The notes under the pieces: model-generated
Told to the model about the DNA's origin: nothing
The model's input: the letters and a program-made list of their open reading frames with translations, nothing else
The model's database searches: none
Origin: Micromonospora parastrephiae
GTDB taxonomy: Bacteria; Actinomycetota; Actinomycetes; Mycobacteriales; Micromonosporaceae
Direction: 5' to 3'
Length of the DNA stretch: 46,467 nucleotides
NCBI RefSeq assembly: GCF_016802865.1
Contig: NZ_JAEVHM010000026.1
Coordinates: 1 to 46,467 of the forward strand
Shown: piece after piece, positions 1 to 13,196 of the stretch
Numbering within the stretch: position 1 is the stretch's first letter
Layout: the number at the start of each line of letters is the position of its first letter
Program-made: the position numbers and the translations under genes

Positions 1-170
1 GCGTAGACGGCACCCCATTCGCCGGCGCAGACGGCGCCTCATCCGCCGGCGTAGACGGCACCCCATTCGCCGGCGCAGACGGCGCCTCATCCGCCGGCGT
101 AGACGGCACCCCATTCGCCGGCGCAGACGGCGCCTCATCCGCCGGCGCAGACGGCGCCTCATCCGCCGGT
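1..170. repeat. Tandem 48-bp coding repeat
   Basis: A 48-bp unit, made of two related 24-bp halves, is repeated about three times with one additional half unit before the unique sequence. Copies are essentially identical at DNA level, which suggests recent expansion or active homogenisation. It continues past the window edge. Confidence 0.9.
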
Positions 171-256
171 TCGACCGTGGCTGGGGCTGGCGGCGGGGCC
201 GGCGCGCCAGGAGGCCCGGCCGGTTCGTCCGCCGGGGGCCGCGCCGGTTCCGTCAC
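1..256 (-). CDS. Repeat-rich protein, N-terminal part (cut by window edge)
   Basis: The gene starts at a GTG preceded by a strong AGGAGG box five bases upstream and runs off the left edge of the window, so only about 85 residues are visible. After a Pro/Ala-rich opening the protein becomes a tandem repeat of the 16-residue unit PADEAPSAPANGVPST (48 bp), preceded by an extra half unit. The composition (Pro, Ala, Asp/Glu, Ser) predicts an extended, disordered linker or stalk. No signal peptide or known domain is visible in this part; the function must lie in the missing C-terminal portion. I do not recognise the family. It lies downstream of the small membrane protein at 358-726 on the same strand. 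Confidence 0.7.
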   Translation of the reverse strand, partial: MTEPARPPADEPAGPPGAPAPPPAPATVEPADEAPSAPADEAPSAPANGVPSTPADEAPSAPANGVPSTPADEAPSAPANGVPST

Positions 257-357
257 GAGGTCCTCCTGTCGACAGGCCACCACCGCCGTGCGGCGGACAC
301 CGGCCAGGCTACCGCCGGGGGTCCCGCCGCCCACGCCGGGCGCGACCGCTGGTCGGG

Positions 358-726
358 TCAGTCCATGTTCGTCGGGTAGTCATGGCCGAACGGCGAGCCC
401 GCCAACCGCACCACCCCGATCACCACCGCGACCACCACGCTGACCGCGACCAGCACCAGGCCGATCCAGGCCATCCGCTCCCCCCGCCGCAGCCACGCGC
501 CGCCGGTCAGGAAACCCCCCGAGGCGTACGCCTCGCGGCGCGCCTGCCGGGACAGCTGGAGCGCCACCGTCGCCGGCACCACCCCACCGACGAACAGGCC
601 GGTCAGCATCCCGAGCAGCCCCAGCGCGAAGACCGCTCGCGCCTTCGTGGCGCGCGCCGGGTCGGGATCCAGCGGGTGCCGGGGGGGCTGCTGCGCGCTG
701 GACACCTGGTCGGGTGCGGTGGTCAT
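358..726 (-). CDS. Small two-helix membrane protein
   Basis: 122 residues. A proline-rich cytoplasmic N-terminus of about 28 residues is followed by two hydrophobic segments, roughly residues 32-58 (ALGLLGMLTGLFVGGVVPAT) and 84-108 (MAWIGLVLVAVSVVVAVVIG). The loop between them is basic (LSRQARREAY). The shape resembles the DUF4190-type small actinobacterial membrane proteins, but I see no diagnostic motif. It is the first gene after the rpoC terminator, so it probably has its own promoter. Function unknown. Confidence 0.75.
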   Translation of the reverse strand: MTTAPDQVSSAQQPPRHPLDPDPARATKARAVFALGLLGMLTGLFVGGVVPATVALQLSRQARREAYASGGFLTGGAWLRRGERMAWIGLVLVAVSVVVAVVIGVVRLAGSPFGHDYPTNMD

Positions 727-772
727 GCCCCCATTCTGCCGAAACCGGTGTGCGGGTGCGCGGGTCCGGACA

Positions 773-808
773 CGACGAGGCCCCCGGCAGGTGCCGGGGG
801 CCTCGTCG
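773..808 (-). terminator. Hairpin terminator after rpoC
   Basis: A perfect 16-bp GC-rich stem (773-788 with 793-808) with a four-base loop lies 10 bases beyond the rpoC stop codon. There is no clear U tract, which is common for actinobacterial terminators. Confidence 0.85.
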
Positions 809-818
809 GTGTTGGTGC

Positions 819-4709
<3,891 letters not shown>

Positions 4710-4752
4710 TATGTCCCCTATGTCGTCGTCTGTACAGCTAAATCACGGGCGG

Positions 4753-4822
4753 GGTTGGGGGCCGACCGACTCGCGTCGGGATCAAGCCTGACCGCCCAGA
4801 GCGAGGCGGTCGGCCCCCAACC
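4753..4822 (-). other. rpoB-rpoC intercistronic stem-loop
   Basis: A perfect 16-bp inverted repeat (4753-4768 with 4807-4822) closes a 38-base loop between the rpoB stop and rpoC start. It could be a partial terminator, an RNase III-type processing site or an mRNA stabiliser. No promoter was identified in this gap. Confidence 0.7.
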
Positions 4823-4830
4823 TCCACCAC

Positions 4831-7800
4831 CTACACCTCTTCGACCGAGCTCGGCTCGCGCCGGGACAGGTCGATTCCCAGCTCCTCAGCGGCCCGGAAC
4901 ACCTCGTCGTCGGTCTCGCGCATTTCCAGGGCCACGCCGTCGCTGGAGAGCACCTCAACATTGAGGCACAGCGACTGCAGCTCCTTGAGCAGCACCTTGA
5001 ACGACTCCGGGATGCCCGGCTCCGGGATGTTCTCGCCCTTGACGATGGCCTCGTAGACCTTCACCCGGCCGAGCACGTCGTCGGACTTGATCGTGAGCAG
5101 CTCCTGCAGGGCGTACGCGGCGCCGTACGCCTGCATCGCCCAGCACTCCATCTCACCGAAACGCTGACCACCGAACTGCGCCTTACCACCCAGCGGCTGC
5201 TGCGTGATCATCGAGTACGGGCCGGTCGACCGAGCGTGGATCTTGTCGTCGACCAGGTGGTTGAGCTTCAGGATGTAGATGTAGCCGACCGCGATCGGGT
5301 CCGGCAGAGGCTCACCGGAACGACCGTCGAACAGCTGCGCCTTGCCGCTGGAACCGATCAGCTGCTTGCCGTCACGGTTGGGCAGCGTCGACGACAGCAG
5401 GCCGGAGATCTCGGCCTCCCGAGCGCCGTCGAAGACCGGGGTGGCCACGTTCGTGTCCCCCTCGGACTCGTGCGCGTCGATCGAGCGCAGCTGCCGCTTC
5501 CAGTCGGTGTCGTCGCCTTCGACCTTCCAACCGGTCTTGGCGACCCAACCGAGGTGGGTCTCCAACACCTGGCCGATGTTCATCCGGCTCGGCACACCCA
5601 GCGGGTTGAGCACGATGTCGACCGGGGTGCCGTCCTCCAGGAACGGCATGTCCTCGATCGGCAGGATCTTCGAGATGACACCCTTGTTGCCGTGTCGGCC
5701 GGCGAGCTTGTCGCCGTCCTGGATCTTGCGCTTCTGGGCGACGTAGACCCGGACCAGCTCGTTGACGCCCGGCGGCAGTTCGTCGCCGTCCTCCCGGGAG
5801 AACGTGCGCACACCGATGACCGTGCCGGTCTCGCCGTGCGGCACCTTCAGCGAGGTGTCCCGGACCTCACGCGCCTTCTCACCGAAGATCGCGCGAAGCA
5901 GCCGCTCCTCCGGGGTCAGCTCGGTCTCGCCCTTCGGCGTGACCTTGCCGACCAGGATGTCGCCGGGGACGACCTCGGCGCCGATCCGGATGATGCCGCG
6001 CTCGTCGAGGTCAGCGAGCATTTCCTCGCTGACGTTCGGGATGTCGCGGGTGATCTCCTCCGGGCCGAGCTTGGTGTCCCGGGCGTCGACCTCGTGCTCC
6101 TCGATGTGGATCGAGGTGAGCACGTCCTGCTGCACGAGGCGCTGCGACAGGATGATCGCGTCCTCGTAGTTGTGCCCCTCCCAGGTCATGAAGGCCACGA
6201 GCAGGTTGCGCCCGAGTGCCATCTCGCCCTCGTCGGTGCACGGCCCGTCGGCGATGACCTGACCGGCCTCCACGCGGTCGCCCTCGAAGACCACCGGCTT
6301 CTGGTTGACGCAGGAGCCGGCGTTGGAGCGGCGGAACTTGTGCAGCAGGTACGTCCGGCGGTGGCCGTCATCCTGGTGGATGGTGACGTAGTCGGCGCAG
6401 AGGTCCTCGATCACACCGCCGACCTCGGCGACAACCACGTCGCCGGCGTCGACCGCGGCCCGGTACTCCATGCCCGTACCCACCAGCGGCGCCTCGGCCT
6501 TGACCAGCGGCACCGCCTGGCGCTGCATGTTCGCGCCCATCAGTGCCCGGTTGGCGTCGTCGTGCTCGAGGAACGGGATCATGGCGGTCGCGACCGAGGT
6601 CATCTGCCGCGGCGAGACGTCCATGTAGTCGACGGCGCCGGGGACAACGTCCTCGGTCTCACCGCCCTTACGACGACACAGGACCCGGTCCTCGGCGAAC
6701 GTGCCGTCGGCCTTCAACGGCGCGTTGGCCTGGGCCTTGACGAACCGGTCCTCCTCGTCCGCGGTCAGGTAGTCGATCTGGTCGGTGACCCGACCCTCGA
6801 CGACCTTCCGGTACGGCGTCTCGATGAAGCCGAACGGGTTGACCCGGGCGAAGGTGGACAGCGCGCCGATCAGGCCGATGTTCGGGCCTTCCGGCGTCTC
6901 GATCGGGCACATCCGGCCGTAGTGGGACGGGTGCACGTCGCGGACCTCGAAGCCGGCCCGCTCCCGGGACAGACCACCCGGGCCGAGCGCGCTCAGCCGA
7001 CGCCGGTGGGTCAGGCCCGCCAGCGGGTTGGTCTGGTCCATGAACTGGGACAGCTGCGACGTACCGAAGAACTCCTTGATCGCCGCCACCACCGGGCGGA
7101 TGTTGATCAGGGTCTGCGGGGTGATCGCCTCGACGTCCTGCGTGGTCATCCGCTCACGGACGACCCGCTCCATGCGGGACAGGCCGACCCGAACCTGGTT
7201 CTGGATCAGCTCACCCACGGTGCGCAGGCGCCGGTTGCCGAAGTGGTCGATGTCGTCGGCCTCGTAGCCGTCCTCACCGGCGTGCAGCCGGCAGAGGTAC
7301 TCCACGGTGGCGACGATGTCGTCCTCGGTGAGCGTGCCGGTGGTGATCGGCACGTCCACTTCGAGCTTCTTGTTGAACTTGTAGCGCCCGACCTTGGCGA
7401 CGTCGTACCGCTTCGGGTTGAAGAAGAGGTTGTCGAGCAGGGTCTGGGCGTTCTCGCGCGTCGGCGGCTCGCCAGGGCGCAGCTTGCGGTAGATGTCTAG
7501 CAGGGCCTCGTCGGCGCCGGCGATGTGGTCCTTCTCGAGCGTGGTCATCAGCAGCTCGGACCAGCCGAACCGCTCACGGATCCGCTCGGCCGACCATCCG
7601 ATGGCCTTGAGCAGGACCGTGACGGCCTGCCGACGCTTGCGGTCGATACGTACGCCGACCGTGTCGCGCTTGTCGATGTCGAACTCCAGCCAGGCACCCC
7701 GACTCGGGATGACCTTGACGCTGGAGAGGTCGCGGTCGGAGGTCTTGTCCGGCTGCTTGTCGAAGTACACGCCCGGGGACCGGACGAGCTGGCTGACCAC

Positions 7801-8262
7801 GACGCGCTCGGTGCCGTTGATGACGAAGGTGCCCTTGGGCGTCATCATCGGGAAGTCACCCATGAACACCGTCTGGCTCTTGATCTCGCCAGTGGTGTTG
7901 TTGGTGAACTCCGCGGTCACGAAGAGCGGAGCGCAGTAGGTCAGGTCCTTCTCCTTGCACTCCTCGATCGAGGCCTTGACCTCGTCGAAGCGCGGCGCCG
8001 AGAAGGAGAGCGACATGGTGCCGGAGAAGTCCTCAATGGGACTGATCTCTTCAAGGATCTCCGCGAGACCCGAGCGTGCGTGCGGGTCGTCCGCCGACCG
8101 GCCCTGCCAAGCCTCGTTGCCGACGAGCCAGTCGAAGGACTCGTTTTGGATGGCAAGGAGGTTGGGGACCTCGAGGTGTTCGGTGATCCTGCCGAATGAA
8201 ACTCGGCGGGGAGCGAATGCGCTCGACGTACGACTGGTCTTCGCAGGGCGGGAAGCTGCCAA
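4831..8262 (-). CDS. rpoB: DNA-directed RNA polymerase subunit beta
   Basis: 1143 residues from a TTG start. The open frame extends upstream to 8547, but homologous RpoB proteins begin with AASR-like residues, and here TTG-GCA-GCT-TCC (LAASRPAK) sits behind GGAAGGA, so 8262 is the credible start. Seen: the N-terminal lobe ([20 protein letters not shown]), the rifampicin-pocket cluster [15 protein letters not shown] followed by [13 protein letters not shown] (roughly residues 420-450) with the sensitive-type His and Ser retained, and the C-terminal switch region. It is transcribed from the promoter at 8390-8418 and followed by rpoC. Confidence 0.98.
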   Translation of the reverse strand: MAASRPAKTSRTSSAFAPRRVSFGRITEHLEVPNLLAIQNESFDWLVGNEAWQGRSADDPHARSGLAEILEEISPIEDFSGTMSLSFSAPRFDEVKASIEECKEKDLTYCAPLFVTAEFTNNTTGEIKSQTVFMGDFPMMTPKGTFVINGTERVVVSQLVRSPGVYFDKQPDKTSDRDLSSVKVIPSRGAWLEFDIDKRDTVGVRIDRKRRQAVTVLLKAIGWSAERIRERFGWSELLMTTLEKDHIAGADEALLDIYRKLRPGEPPTRENAQTLLDNLFFNPKRYDVAKVGRYKFNKKLEVDVPITTGTLTEDDIVATVEYLCRLHAGEDGYEADDIDHFGNRRLRTVGELIQNQVRVGLSRMERVVRERMTTQDVEAITPQTLINIRPVVAAIKEFFGTSQLSQFMDQTNPLAGLTHRRRLSALGPGGLSRERAGFEVRDVHPSHYGRMCPIETPEGPNIGLIGALSTFARVNPFGFIETPYRKVVEGRVTDQIDYLTADEEDRFVKAQANAPLKADGTFAEDRVLCRRKGGETEDVVPGAVDYMDVSPRQMTSVATAMIPFLEHDDANRALMGANMQRQAVPLVKAEAPLVGTGMEYRAAVDAGDVVVAEVGGVIEDLCADYVTIHQDDGHRRTYLLHKFRRSNAGSCVNQKPVVFEGDRVEAGQVIADGPCTDEGEMALGRNLLVAFMTWEGHNYEDAIILSQRLVQQDVLTSIHIEEHEVDARDTKLGPEEITRDIPNVSEEMLADLDERGIIRIGAEVVPGDILVGKVTPKGETELTPEERLLRAIFGEKAREVRDTSLKVPHGETGTVIGVRTFSREDGDELPPGVNELVRVYVAQKRKIQDGDKLAGRHGNKGVISKILPIEDMPFLEDGTPVDIVLNPLGVPSRMNIGQVLETHLGWVAKTGWKVEGDDTDWKRQLRSIDAHESEGDTNVATPVFDGAREAEISGLLSSTLPNRDGKQLIGSSGKAQLFDGRSGEPLPDPIAVGYIYILKLNHLVDDKIHARSTGPYSMITQQPLGGKAQFGGQRFGEMECWAMQAYGAAYALQELLTIKSDDVLGRVKVYEAIVKGENIPEPGIPESFKVLLKELQSLCLNVEVLSSDGVALEMRETDDEVFRAAEELGIDLSRREPSSVEEV

Positions 8263-8389
8263 GATGCGTCCTTCCGAGGACCGGTGCTGCAGAACGGCTG
8301 GTACGCGTGCACTCCAATGACCCCACCAGAAATATCCGTAAACGGACATTTCCGAGCAGGGGTCAAGTCGGAAGGCAGCGCAAACTAGC

Positions 8390-8418
8390 AGTGTAGCCGA
8401 GAGGCTAACCGCTGTCCA
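8390..8418 (-). promoter_or_regulatory. rpoB promoter (housekeeping sigma type)
   Basis: Reading the minus strand, TGGACA (8413-8418) and TACACT (8390-8395) are separated by exactly 17 bases. The predicted 5' leader to the TTG start is about 120 nt. Confidence 0.75.
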
Positions 8419-8740
8419 GCCCACCCCGCAGGTCGTTCGCGGAACGCGCCTCGGCCCCCGTGAACCGGGGTCTGCCGGGCCGCTCAGAACGCAACGTCCC
8501 CACCGGGCCGCGCGGGTTGCCGCGGCCGTTGGTGCCGCCGCTGTCATTACCCACGTTGTGGCCGTCGCAAGCGCGGTGTCTTGCTGGTGTCAGCGTGCCT
8601 GGCAGCCCGGGGCCGCGTCAAGGGCCGGTATCCGGGTCATCCGTTCTTTCCCACCGCAGGTGGACCCGCCGCGCTCGTTCGAGGCCGTGCGCCGATCGTC
8701 GACGCCCAGGTCAGGACGGTTGCCGCCGGATCCACCAACA

Positions 8741-8777
8741 CGGCGGGCGGCGATCCGTGTCGGATCACCGCCCGCCG
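8741..8777 (-). terminator. Hairpin terminator after rplL
   Basis: A 17-bp GC-rich stem (8741-8757 with 8761-8777, one G-U pair) with a three-base loop, 56 bases beyond the rplL stop. Between it and the rpoB promoter (8419-8740) I see no gene. Confidence 0.8.
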
Positions 8778-8832
8778 CGACGCGATCGTGTCGCGGCTCA
8801 CCGAGCCGGGCACGCGCAGGTGGAACGTCAGG

Positions 8833-9216
8833 TCACTTGAGGGTGACCTTGGCGCCCTCGCCCTCGAGCTTGGCCTTCGCCTTGTCGGCGGTCTCCTTGT
8901 TGACCTTCTCCAGGATGGCCTTCGGCGCGGACTCGACCGCGTCCTTGGCCTCCTTGAGGCCCAGGCCGGTCAGCTCACGCACGACCTTGATGACCTGGAT
9001 CTTCTTGCCGCCGTCAGCCTCGAGGATGACGTCGAACTCGTCCTTCTCCGGCTCGGCCTCGGCGGCGGCCGGGGCGCCACCAGCGGCGGCAACCGCGACC
9101 GGAGCCGCGGCGGTGACCTCGAAGGTGTCCTCGAACTGCTTCACGAACTCGGAGAGCTCGATCAGCGTCATCTCCTTGAACGCGTCGAGCAGCTCGTCGG
9201 TGCTGAGCTTCGCCAT
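8833..9216 (-). CDS. rplL: 50S ribosomal protein L7/L12
   Basis: 127 residues. It forms the ribosomal stalk dimers that recruit translation factors. The N-terminal dimerisation helices ([20 protein letters not shown]) lead into an Ala-rich hinge (residues about 38-55) and the C-terminal domain with [20 protein letters not shown] and [14 protein letters not shown]. The start ATG has AGGAAAGGA upstream. It is separated from rplJ by 54 bases and ends before a strong terminator. Confidence 0.98.
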   Translation of the reverse strand: MAKLSTDELLDAFKEMTLIELSEFVKQFEDTFEVTAAAPVAVAAAGGAPAAAEAEPEKDEFDVILEADGGKKIQVIKVVRELTGLGLKEAKDAVESAPKAILEKVNKETADKAKAKLEGEGAKVTLK

Positions 9217-9270
9217 GTCTGGCGTCCTTTCCTGAAACTAATAAGTAAGAACTGGTGCGCTCGGACGGCC

Positions 9271-9816
9271 TCAGGCCGCCTCGGCGCTCTCCTTCTCGCG
9301 CTTGTCCTGCAGGGCAGCCGCCAGACGGGCGGTCTTCGACAGCGGGGCCTGGAACAGGGCCGCGGCCTTGCTCAGGTTGCCCTTCATCGCGCCGGCCAGC
9401 TTGGCCAGCAGCACCTCGCGGGACTCCAGGTCGGCGAGCTTCGTGACCTCGGCCGCGGAAATGGCCTTGCCCTCGAAGACACCGCCCTTGATGACGAGCT
9501 TCGGGTTGGCCTTCGCGAAGTCACGAAGCCCCTTCGCCGCCTCGACGACGTCGCCCGAAACGAAAGTCAGCGCGGTAGGACCGGTGAACAGCTCGTCGAG
9601 GCCGTTGATGCCCGCGTCCGTCGCAGCACGCTTCGCCAGCGTGTTCTTCGCGACCGTGTAGCTGGTCTCGGCGCCGAGCGAGCGCCGCAGCTGGGTGAGC
9701 TGGGAAACCGTCAGACCGCGGTACTCGGTCAGCACGGTGGCGCCCGCGTTGCGGAAGCTCTCGGTCAGCTCAGCGACGGCCGTGGCCTTGTCGGCCCGGA
9801 TCGGCTTGTCCGCCAT
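9271..9816 (-). CDS. rplJ: 50S ribosomal protein L10
   Basis: 181 residues, anchoring L7/L12 to the ribosome. Recognisable blocks are the N-terminal [20 protein letters not shown], the motif [19 protein letters not shown] and [17 protein letters not shown] is preceded by GAGGAGG. The gene has its own promoter (10091-10119) and a long leader with an attenuator-like hairpin, fitting the autogenous control known for L10(L12)4. Confidence 0.98.
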   Translation of the reverse strand: MADKPIRADKATAVAELTESFRNAGATVLTEYRGLTVSQLTQLRRSLGAETSYTVAKNTLAKRAATDAGINGLDELFTGPTALTFVSGDVVEAAKGLRDFAKANPKLVIKGGVFEGKAISAAEVTKLADLESREVLLAKLAGAMKGNLSKAAALFQAPLSKTARLAAALQDKREKESAEAA

Positions 9817-9892
9817 GTCCCTCCTCTCTCGTTACTCGAGGCTGGTCCCCGTCATGGCCGAAGCCGGAACGGGGGCGGAGGCAGCACGACAA

Positions 9893-9924
9893 CGAGAAAA
9901 GCCCCGGCGCAGGGCGCACGGGGC
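9893..9924 (-). terminator. Attenuator in the rplJ leader (L10 leader)
   Basis: On the minus strand GCCCCG and CGGGGC close a hairpin with an inner GCGC/GCGC stem, followed directly by TTTTCTCG. It sits about 80 bases upstream of rplJ and about 160 bases after the promoter, the position expected for the L10-leader terminator. The upstream part of the leader (9925-10085) would hold the L10-binding fold; I did not resolve it by eye. Confidence 0.7.
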
Positions 9925-10090
9925 GAGGGCCGGCGGATCGACACGGTCGGCGGACCATGCTCACTGCCGAGTTACGCTTGCCGCCCTACGCGGGTCGCCC
10001 GTATGTCGCGGGACCTTCGACCGTGCCGGAGCACGGTGACCAGCGGTCTCTGGGTGGTTCCTCATCCATGAGAACACGGATGACGGTTGA

Positions 10091-10119
10091 AGAGTACGCG
10101 CCCGCGCCACCAGCGCCAA
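10091..10119 (-). promoter_or_regulatory. rplJL promoter
   Basis: Minus strand TTGGCG (10114-10119), a 17-base spacer and TACTCT (10091-10096). Transcription would start near 10083, giving a leader of about 265 nt. Confidence 0.7.
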
Positions 10120-10169
10120 ATCGCCCCCTGTGAGCCGGGCCACCGACGATCGACGCCCAACGGCGCCGG

Positions 10170-10859
10170 TCAGCCCTGCGCCCGCCGCCGCCACAGGTAG
10201 CCGCCGACCACCGCGGCGCTCCAGGCCAGCGCCCACACGCTCAGTCCGAGCAGGGTGAGCGCGGCCGCGTCGCCCGCCGAGGCCCGGGCGGTAGCCATGA
10301 GCGGCGGGGCCAGCCAGGGGGCCACCGACCCGGTCAGGCCGAGCACCACCGCGCCGACACCGCCGAGGGCCAGCACCGCGACGCCGTACCCGGCGCCGCC
10401 CACCGACGCCCGGCTGGCCAACGCGCCAAGGGCAACCGCGGCGGGTACGACCAGCAGGTGCGCCCACAGCCCCAGCGCGAGACCGACCGGCACCGACCGG
10501 TCCCCCGGGTCGACCGGGCCGGTGACCCCGCCGACCAGCCACGGAAAGACCAGCGCGACGGCCACCGTCGCCAACGCCGCCACGCCGGCGGCGAGCAGGC
10601 CCGCCGACCGCTCCCGGGCCACGCCGACGGACACCTGGGCGAGCCGGCGCTGCACGTCCGGCTCCACGTCCAACAGGATCTTGGTCTGCCAGGCGAGCAC
10701 CGGAAAGAGCACCACCGCGGAGACGCCGTACGCCTCCGCCGGCTGGGCCCGGCCGCCCCCGTACAGCGTGCCGAGCGCCACGAGACCGGCGAGCAGCGGC
10801 GCCAGCGCCCGCCCGGTACGCAGGAAGCCGGCCAGCCGCAGCCGGACCAGGGCGATCAT
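10170..10859 (-). CDS. ABC transporter permease
   Basis: 229 residues, almost entirely hydrophobic, with about six predicted helices beginning at residues 18-35 and 45-65 and including AAGVAALATVAVALVFPWLV and ALGGVGAVVLGLTGSVAPWL. Its start overlaps the stop of the ATP-binding gene by four bases (ATGA), so the two are translationally coupled and surely form one exporter of the ABC-2 kind. The substrate cannot be told from sequence. The pair sits between rplA and rplJ, so it interrupts the ribosomal protein block. Confidence 0.8.
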   Translation of the reverse strand: MIALVRLRLAGFLRTGRALAPLLAGLVALGTLYGGGRAQPAEAYGVSAVVLFPVLAWQTKILLDVEPDVQRRLAQVSVGVARERSAGLLAAGVAALATVAVALVFPWLVGGVTGPVDPGDRSVPVGLALGLWAHLLVVPAAVALGALASRASVGGAGYGVAVLALGGVGAVVLGLTGSVAPWLAPPLMATARASAGDAAALTLLGLSVWALAWSAAVVGGYLWRRRAQG

Positions 10860-11701
10860 CGGGCCTCCCCCGTCGCCGGCTCGACCATCGCGTCGGTGCC
10901 GCCCGACCGCTCGGGCGCCAGCTCACCGGCCGGTCGAATCGGTGGCGCGGCGGGGCGAGCCGGTGGTGCGGCGTCGGGGCGTACCCGAAGGATCTGATGG
11001 CCGTCGGCCCGCAGGCGGGCGACGGTGCCGGCGACCCGCGAGGCCGGCACCGCGACCTCGACCACGGCGACGGCCTCGTCCGCCGACGGCGTCTCCTCGG
11101 TCAGCGCGCCGTCCGCCACCGTCCAGCGGCGCGCGCCCGGCAGCCGGACCGTCTCCCCCCGATGATCACTGACGAGGACCGCGCCGTCGGCGGCGAGCAC
11201 CTCGTCGATCAACTCGGGGACCAGCTCACGGGTCGCGGCGTCCAGCCCCTCCCACGGCTCGTCGAGCACCAGCAGGCCGGGCGGGCGCAGAATCGCCTGG
11301 GCGAGGCCCACCTTCTGCGCGGTGCCCTTGGACAGCTCCGGCAGGCGTACCGCGCGGAACCGGGCCAGCCCGAGCCGGTCCGTCCAGGCGGTCACGGCGT
11401 CGTCGGCAGCGGAGCGGCCCAACCCGGCCACCCGTGCCATCCCGGTCAGGTAGCGGGCCACGGTGAACGGCTGATCGGCGGGGAAACGCTCCGGCACCCA
11501 ACCGACCCGTCCCGGCCGGTCACTGACCCGACCCCGGCCCGGTCTGAGCACCCCGGCGGCCACCTGGAGCAGCGTCGACTTGCCCACCCCGTTGCGGCCC
11601 AGCACGACCGCCACCTCACCCGGACCGATCCGTACGTCGACTCCGCGCAGCACCCACGGCCCGCGCCGGTGGTACCGCAACCAGACGTTCTCCAGCCGCA
11701 T
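10856..11701 (-). CDS. ABC transporter ATP-binding protein
   Basis: 281 residues. Walker A is GRNGVGKST near residue 38, the signature is LSKGTAQKVGLAQAIL, Walker B is GLLVLDEPWEGLD, and the switch histidine is in VSDHRGE. The last 60 residues form a variable, Pro/Ala-rich tail typical of CcmA/drug-exporter-type ATPases. It energises the permease encoded by the overlapping next gene. No convincing ribosome binding site precedes the ATG, so the message may be leaderless or start nearby. Confidence 0.9.
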   Translation of the reverse strand: MRLENVWLRYHRRGPWVLRGVDVRIGPGEVAVVLGRNGVGKSTLLQVAAGVLRPGRGRVSDRPGRVGWVPERFPADQPFTVARYLTGMARVAGLGRSAADDAVTAWTDRLGLARFRAVRLPELSKGTAQKVGLAQAILRPPGLLVLDEPWEGLDAATRELVPELIDEVLAADGAVLVSDHRGETVRLPGARRWTVADGALTEETPSADEAVAVVEVAVPASRVAGTVARLRADGHQILRVRPDAAPPARPAAPPIRPAGELAPERSGGTDAMVEPATGEAR

Positions 11702-11730
11702 GCGGTCGAGCCTGCCACATCACGAAAGCG

Positions 11731-11763
11731 CTGGGGCGCGCCACAGGTGTGGCGGCGCCCCAG
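11731..11763 (-). terminator. Hairpin terminator after rplA
   Basis: A 14-bp stem with one bulged base (11731-11744 with 11749-11763) and a four-base loop, 20 bases beyond the rplA stop. It separates the L11 operon from the ABC transporter pair. Confidence 0.75.
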
Positions 11764-11782
11764 CGGAGCTAACTGGTCGGGC

Positions 11783-12499
11783 TCAGGCCTCGGCCGAGTC
11801 CTCCGTGAGGTTCTTCACCAGGTTCGGGTCGACCGGGACGCCCGGGCCCATCGTGGTGGTCAGGATGACCTTGCGGAGGTACTTGCCCTTCGCCGCGGAC
11901 GGCTTGGCCCGCAGCACCTCGTCGAGCACCGCCGCGTAGTTGTCCACCAGCTGGTTCTCCGTGAAGGAGGCCTTGCCGATGATCAGGTGCAGGTTGGAGT
12001 GCTTGTCCACCCGGAAGGTGATCTTGCCGCCCTTGATGTCCTGCACCGCCTTGGTGACGTCCATGGTCACCGTGCCGGTCTTCGGGTTCGGCATGAGACC
12101 GCGCGGGCCCAGGATCCGCGCGATCCGGCCGATCTTGGCCATCTGGTCCGGCGTGGCGATCGCCGCGTCGAAGTCGAGCCAACCACCCTGGATCCGGGCG
12201 ACCAGCTCGTCGGTGCCCACCTCGTCCGCACCCGCGGCGGCGGCCTCTTCGGCCTTCGCGCCGCCGGCGAACACGATCACGCGGGCGGTCTTACCGGTGC
12301 CGTGCGGCAGGTTGACCGTGCCGCGGACCATCTGGTCCGCCTTGCGGGGGTCGACGCCGAGGCGCATGGCGACCTCGACCGTGGCGTCGAACTTGACGTT
12401 GGTGGTCTCCTTGGCCAGCTTCACGGCCTCGGCGGGGGTGTAGAGCTTGGACCGGTCGATGACGTCGGCGGCCTTGCGGTAGCTCTTGCTGCGCTGCAT
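11783..12499 (-). CDS. rplA: 50S ribosomal protein L1
   Basis: 238 residues, the usual length. L1 forms the mobile stalk that helps E-site tRNA leave and in many bacteria represses its own operon. Seen: the N-terminal [20 protein letters not shown], the block [20 protein letters not shown], and the RNA-contact block [15 protein letters not shown]. The ATG has AGGAG nine bases upstream. It follows rplK after 77 bases. Confidence 0.98.
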   Translation of the reverse strand: MQRSKSYRKAADVIDRSKLYTPAEAVKLAKETTNVKFDATVEVAMRLGVDPRKADQMVRGTVNLPHGTGKTARVIVFAGGAKAEEAAAAGADEVGTDELVARIQGGWLDFDAAIATPDQMAKIGRIARILGPRGLMPNPKTGTVTMDVTKAVQDIKGGKITFRVDKHSNLHLIIGKASFTENQLVDNYAAVLDEVLRAKPSAAKGKYLRKVILTTTMGPGVPVDPNLVKNLTEDSAEA

Positions 12500-12576
12500 T
12501 ACTGATTACTCCTGTGGTCTCTGGCGGGCCGCTCGGCGCGAGCCCTCCCACGATCGGGTCGTCGGCGGGGCCGACG

Positions 12577-13008
12577 TCAGTCGTTGACGGTGATGCCCAT
12601 CGACCGGGCGGTGCCGGCGATGATCTTCTCGGCCTGGTCCAGGTCGTTGGCGTTGAGGTCGGCCATCTTCTTCTCGGCGATCTCACGCAGCTGGGCGCGG
12701 CTGACCGAACCCACCTTCTCGGCCTGCGGAACGCCGGATCCCTTCTGCACACCGGCGGCCTTGATCAGCAGCCGGGCGGCGGGCGGGGTCTTCAGCACGA
12801 AGGTGAAGGACCGGTCCTCGTACACGCTGATCTCGGCGGGGACGATGTCGCCCCGCTGGGACTCGGTCTGCGCGTTGTAGGACTTGCAGAACTCCATGAT
12901 GTTCACGCCGTGCTGGCCGAGCGCGGGGCCGACCGGCGGCGCCGGCGTGGCCTGGCCCGCCGGCAGCTGAAGCGTGAACGTCTTGACGAGCTTCTTCTTC
13001 GGAGGCAT
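12577..13008 (-). CDS. rplK: 50S ribosomal protein L11
   Basis: 143 residues. It binds 23S rRNA in the GTPase-associated centre and is the target region of thiopeptide antibiotics. The proline-rich N-terminal loop [20 protein letters not shown] and the rRNA-binding C-terminal block are present. ATG is preceded by AGGAAG. It is the first gene after the nusG terminator. Confidence 0.98.
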   Translation of the reverse strand: MPPKKKLVKTFTLQLPAGQATPAPPVGPALGQHGVNIMEFCKSYNAQTESQRGDIVPAEISVYEDRSFTFVLKTPPAARLLIKAAGVQKGSGVPQAEKVGSVSRAQLREIAEKKMADLNANDLDQAEKIIAGTARSMGITVND

Positions 13009-13100
13009 GTCACTTCCTGGGGCTTGGAGCTGGGAAAATGCGGCTGAACACCGCCCTGGCGGCGCGCACGGTCAGCGCGGTGCGACAGCGGCGACGTTCA

Positions 13101-13130
13101 AGAGTAGCGCAGGCCGCAGCCCGCTCGTCC
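13101..13130 (-). promoter_or_regulatory. Possible rplK promoter
   Basis: TACTCT on the minus strand (13101-13106), identical to the rplJ -10 box, lies about 90 bases before rplK and after the nusG hairpin. The -35 region is weak (GACGAG-like). Confidence 0.4.
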
Positions 13131-13161
13131 GCCGAGGTCGAGCGGGAGGGCGTACGCCGAC

Positions 13162-13190
13162 GTCGGCGGCGGGCCGAGCCCGCCGCCGAC
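13162..13190 (-). terminator. Hairpin terminator after nusG
   Basis: A perfect 13-bp stem (13162-13174 with 13178-13190) and a three-base loop, seven bases past the nusG stop. Confidence 0.8.
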
Positions 13191-13196
13191 GACCGG

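Noticed and set aside
1..170. CRISPR-like array at the left edge
   Set aside because: The units are contiguous and coding (48 bp, multiple of three) with no unique spacers.
5236..7500. 754-codon plus-strand frame opposite rpoB
   Set aside because: Same antisense shadow effect; no ribosome binding site and no recognisable domain.
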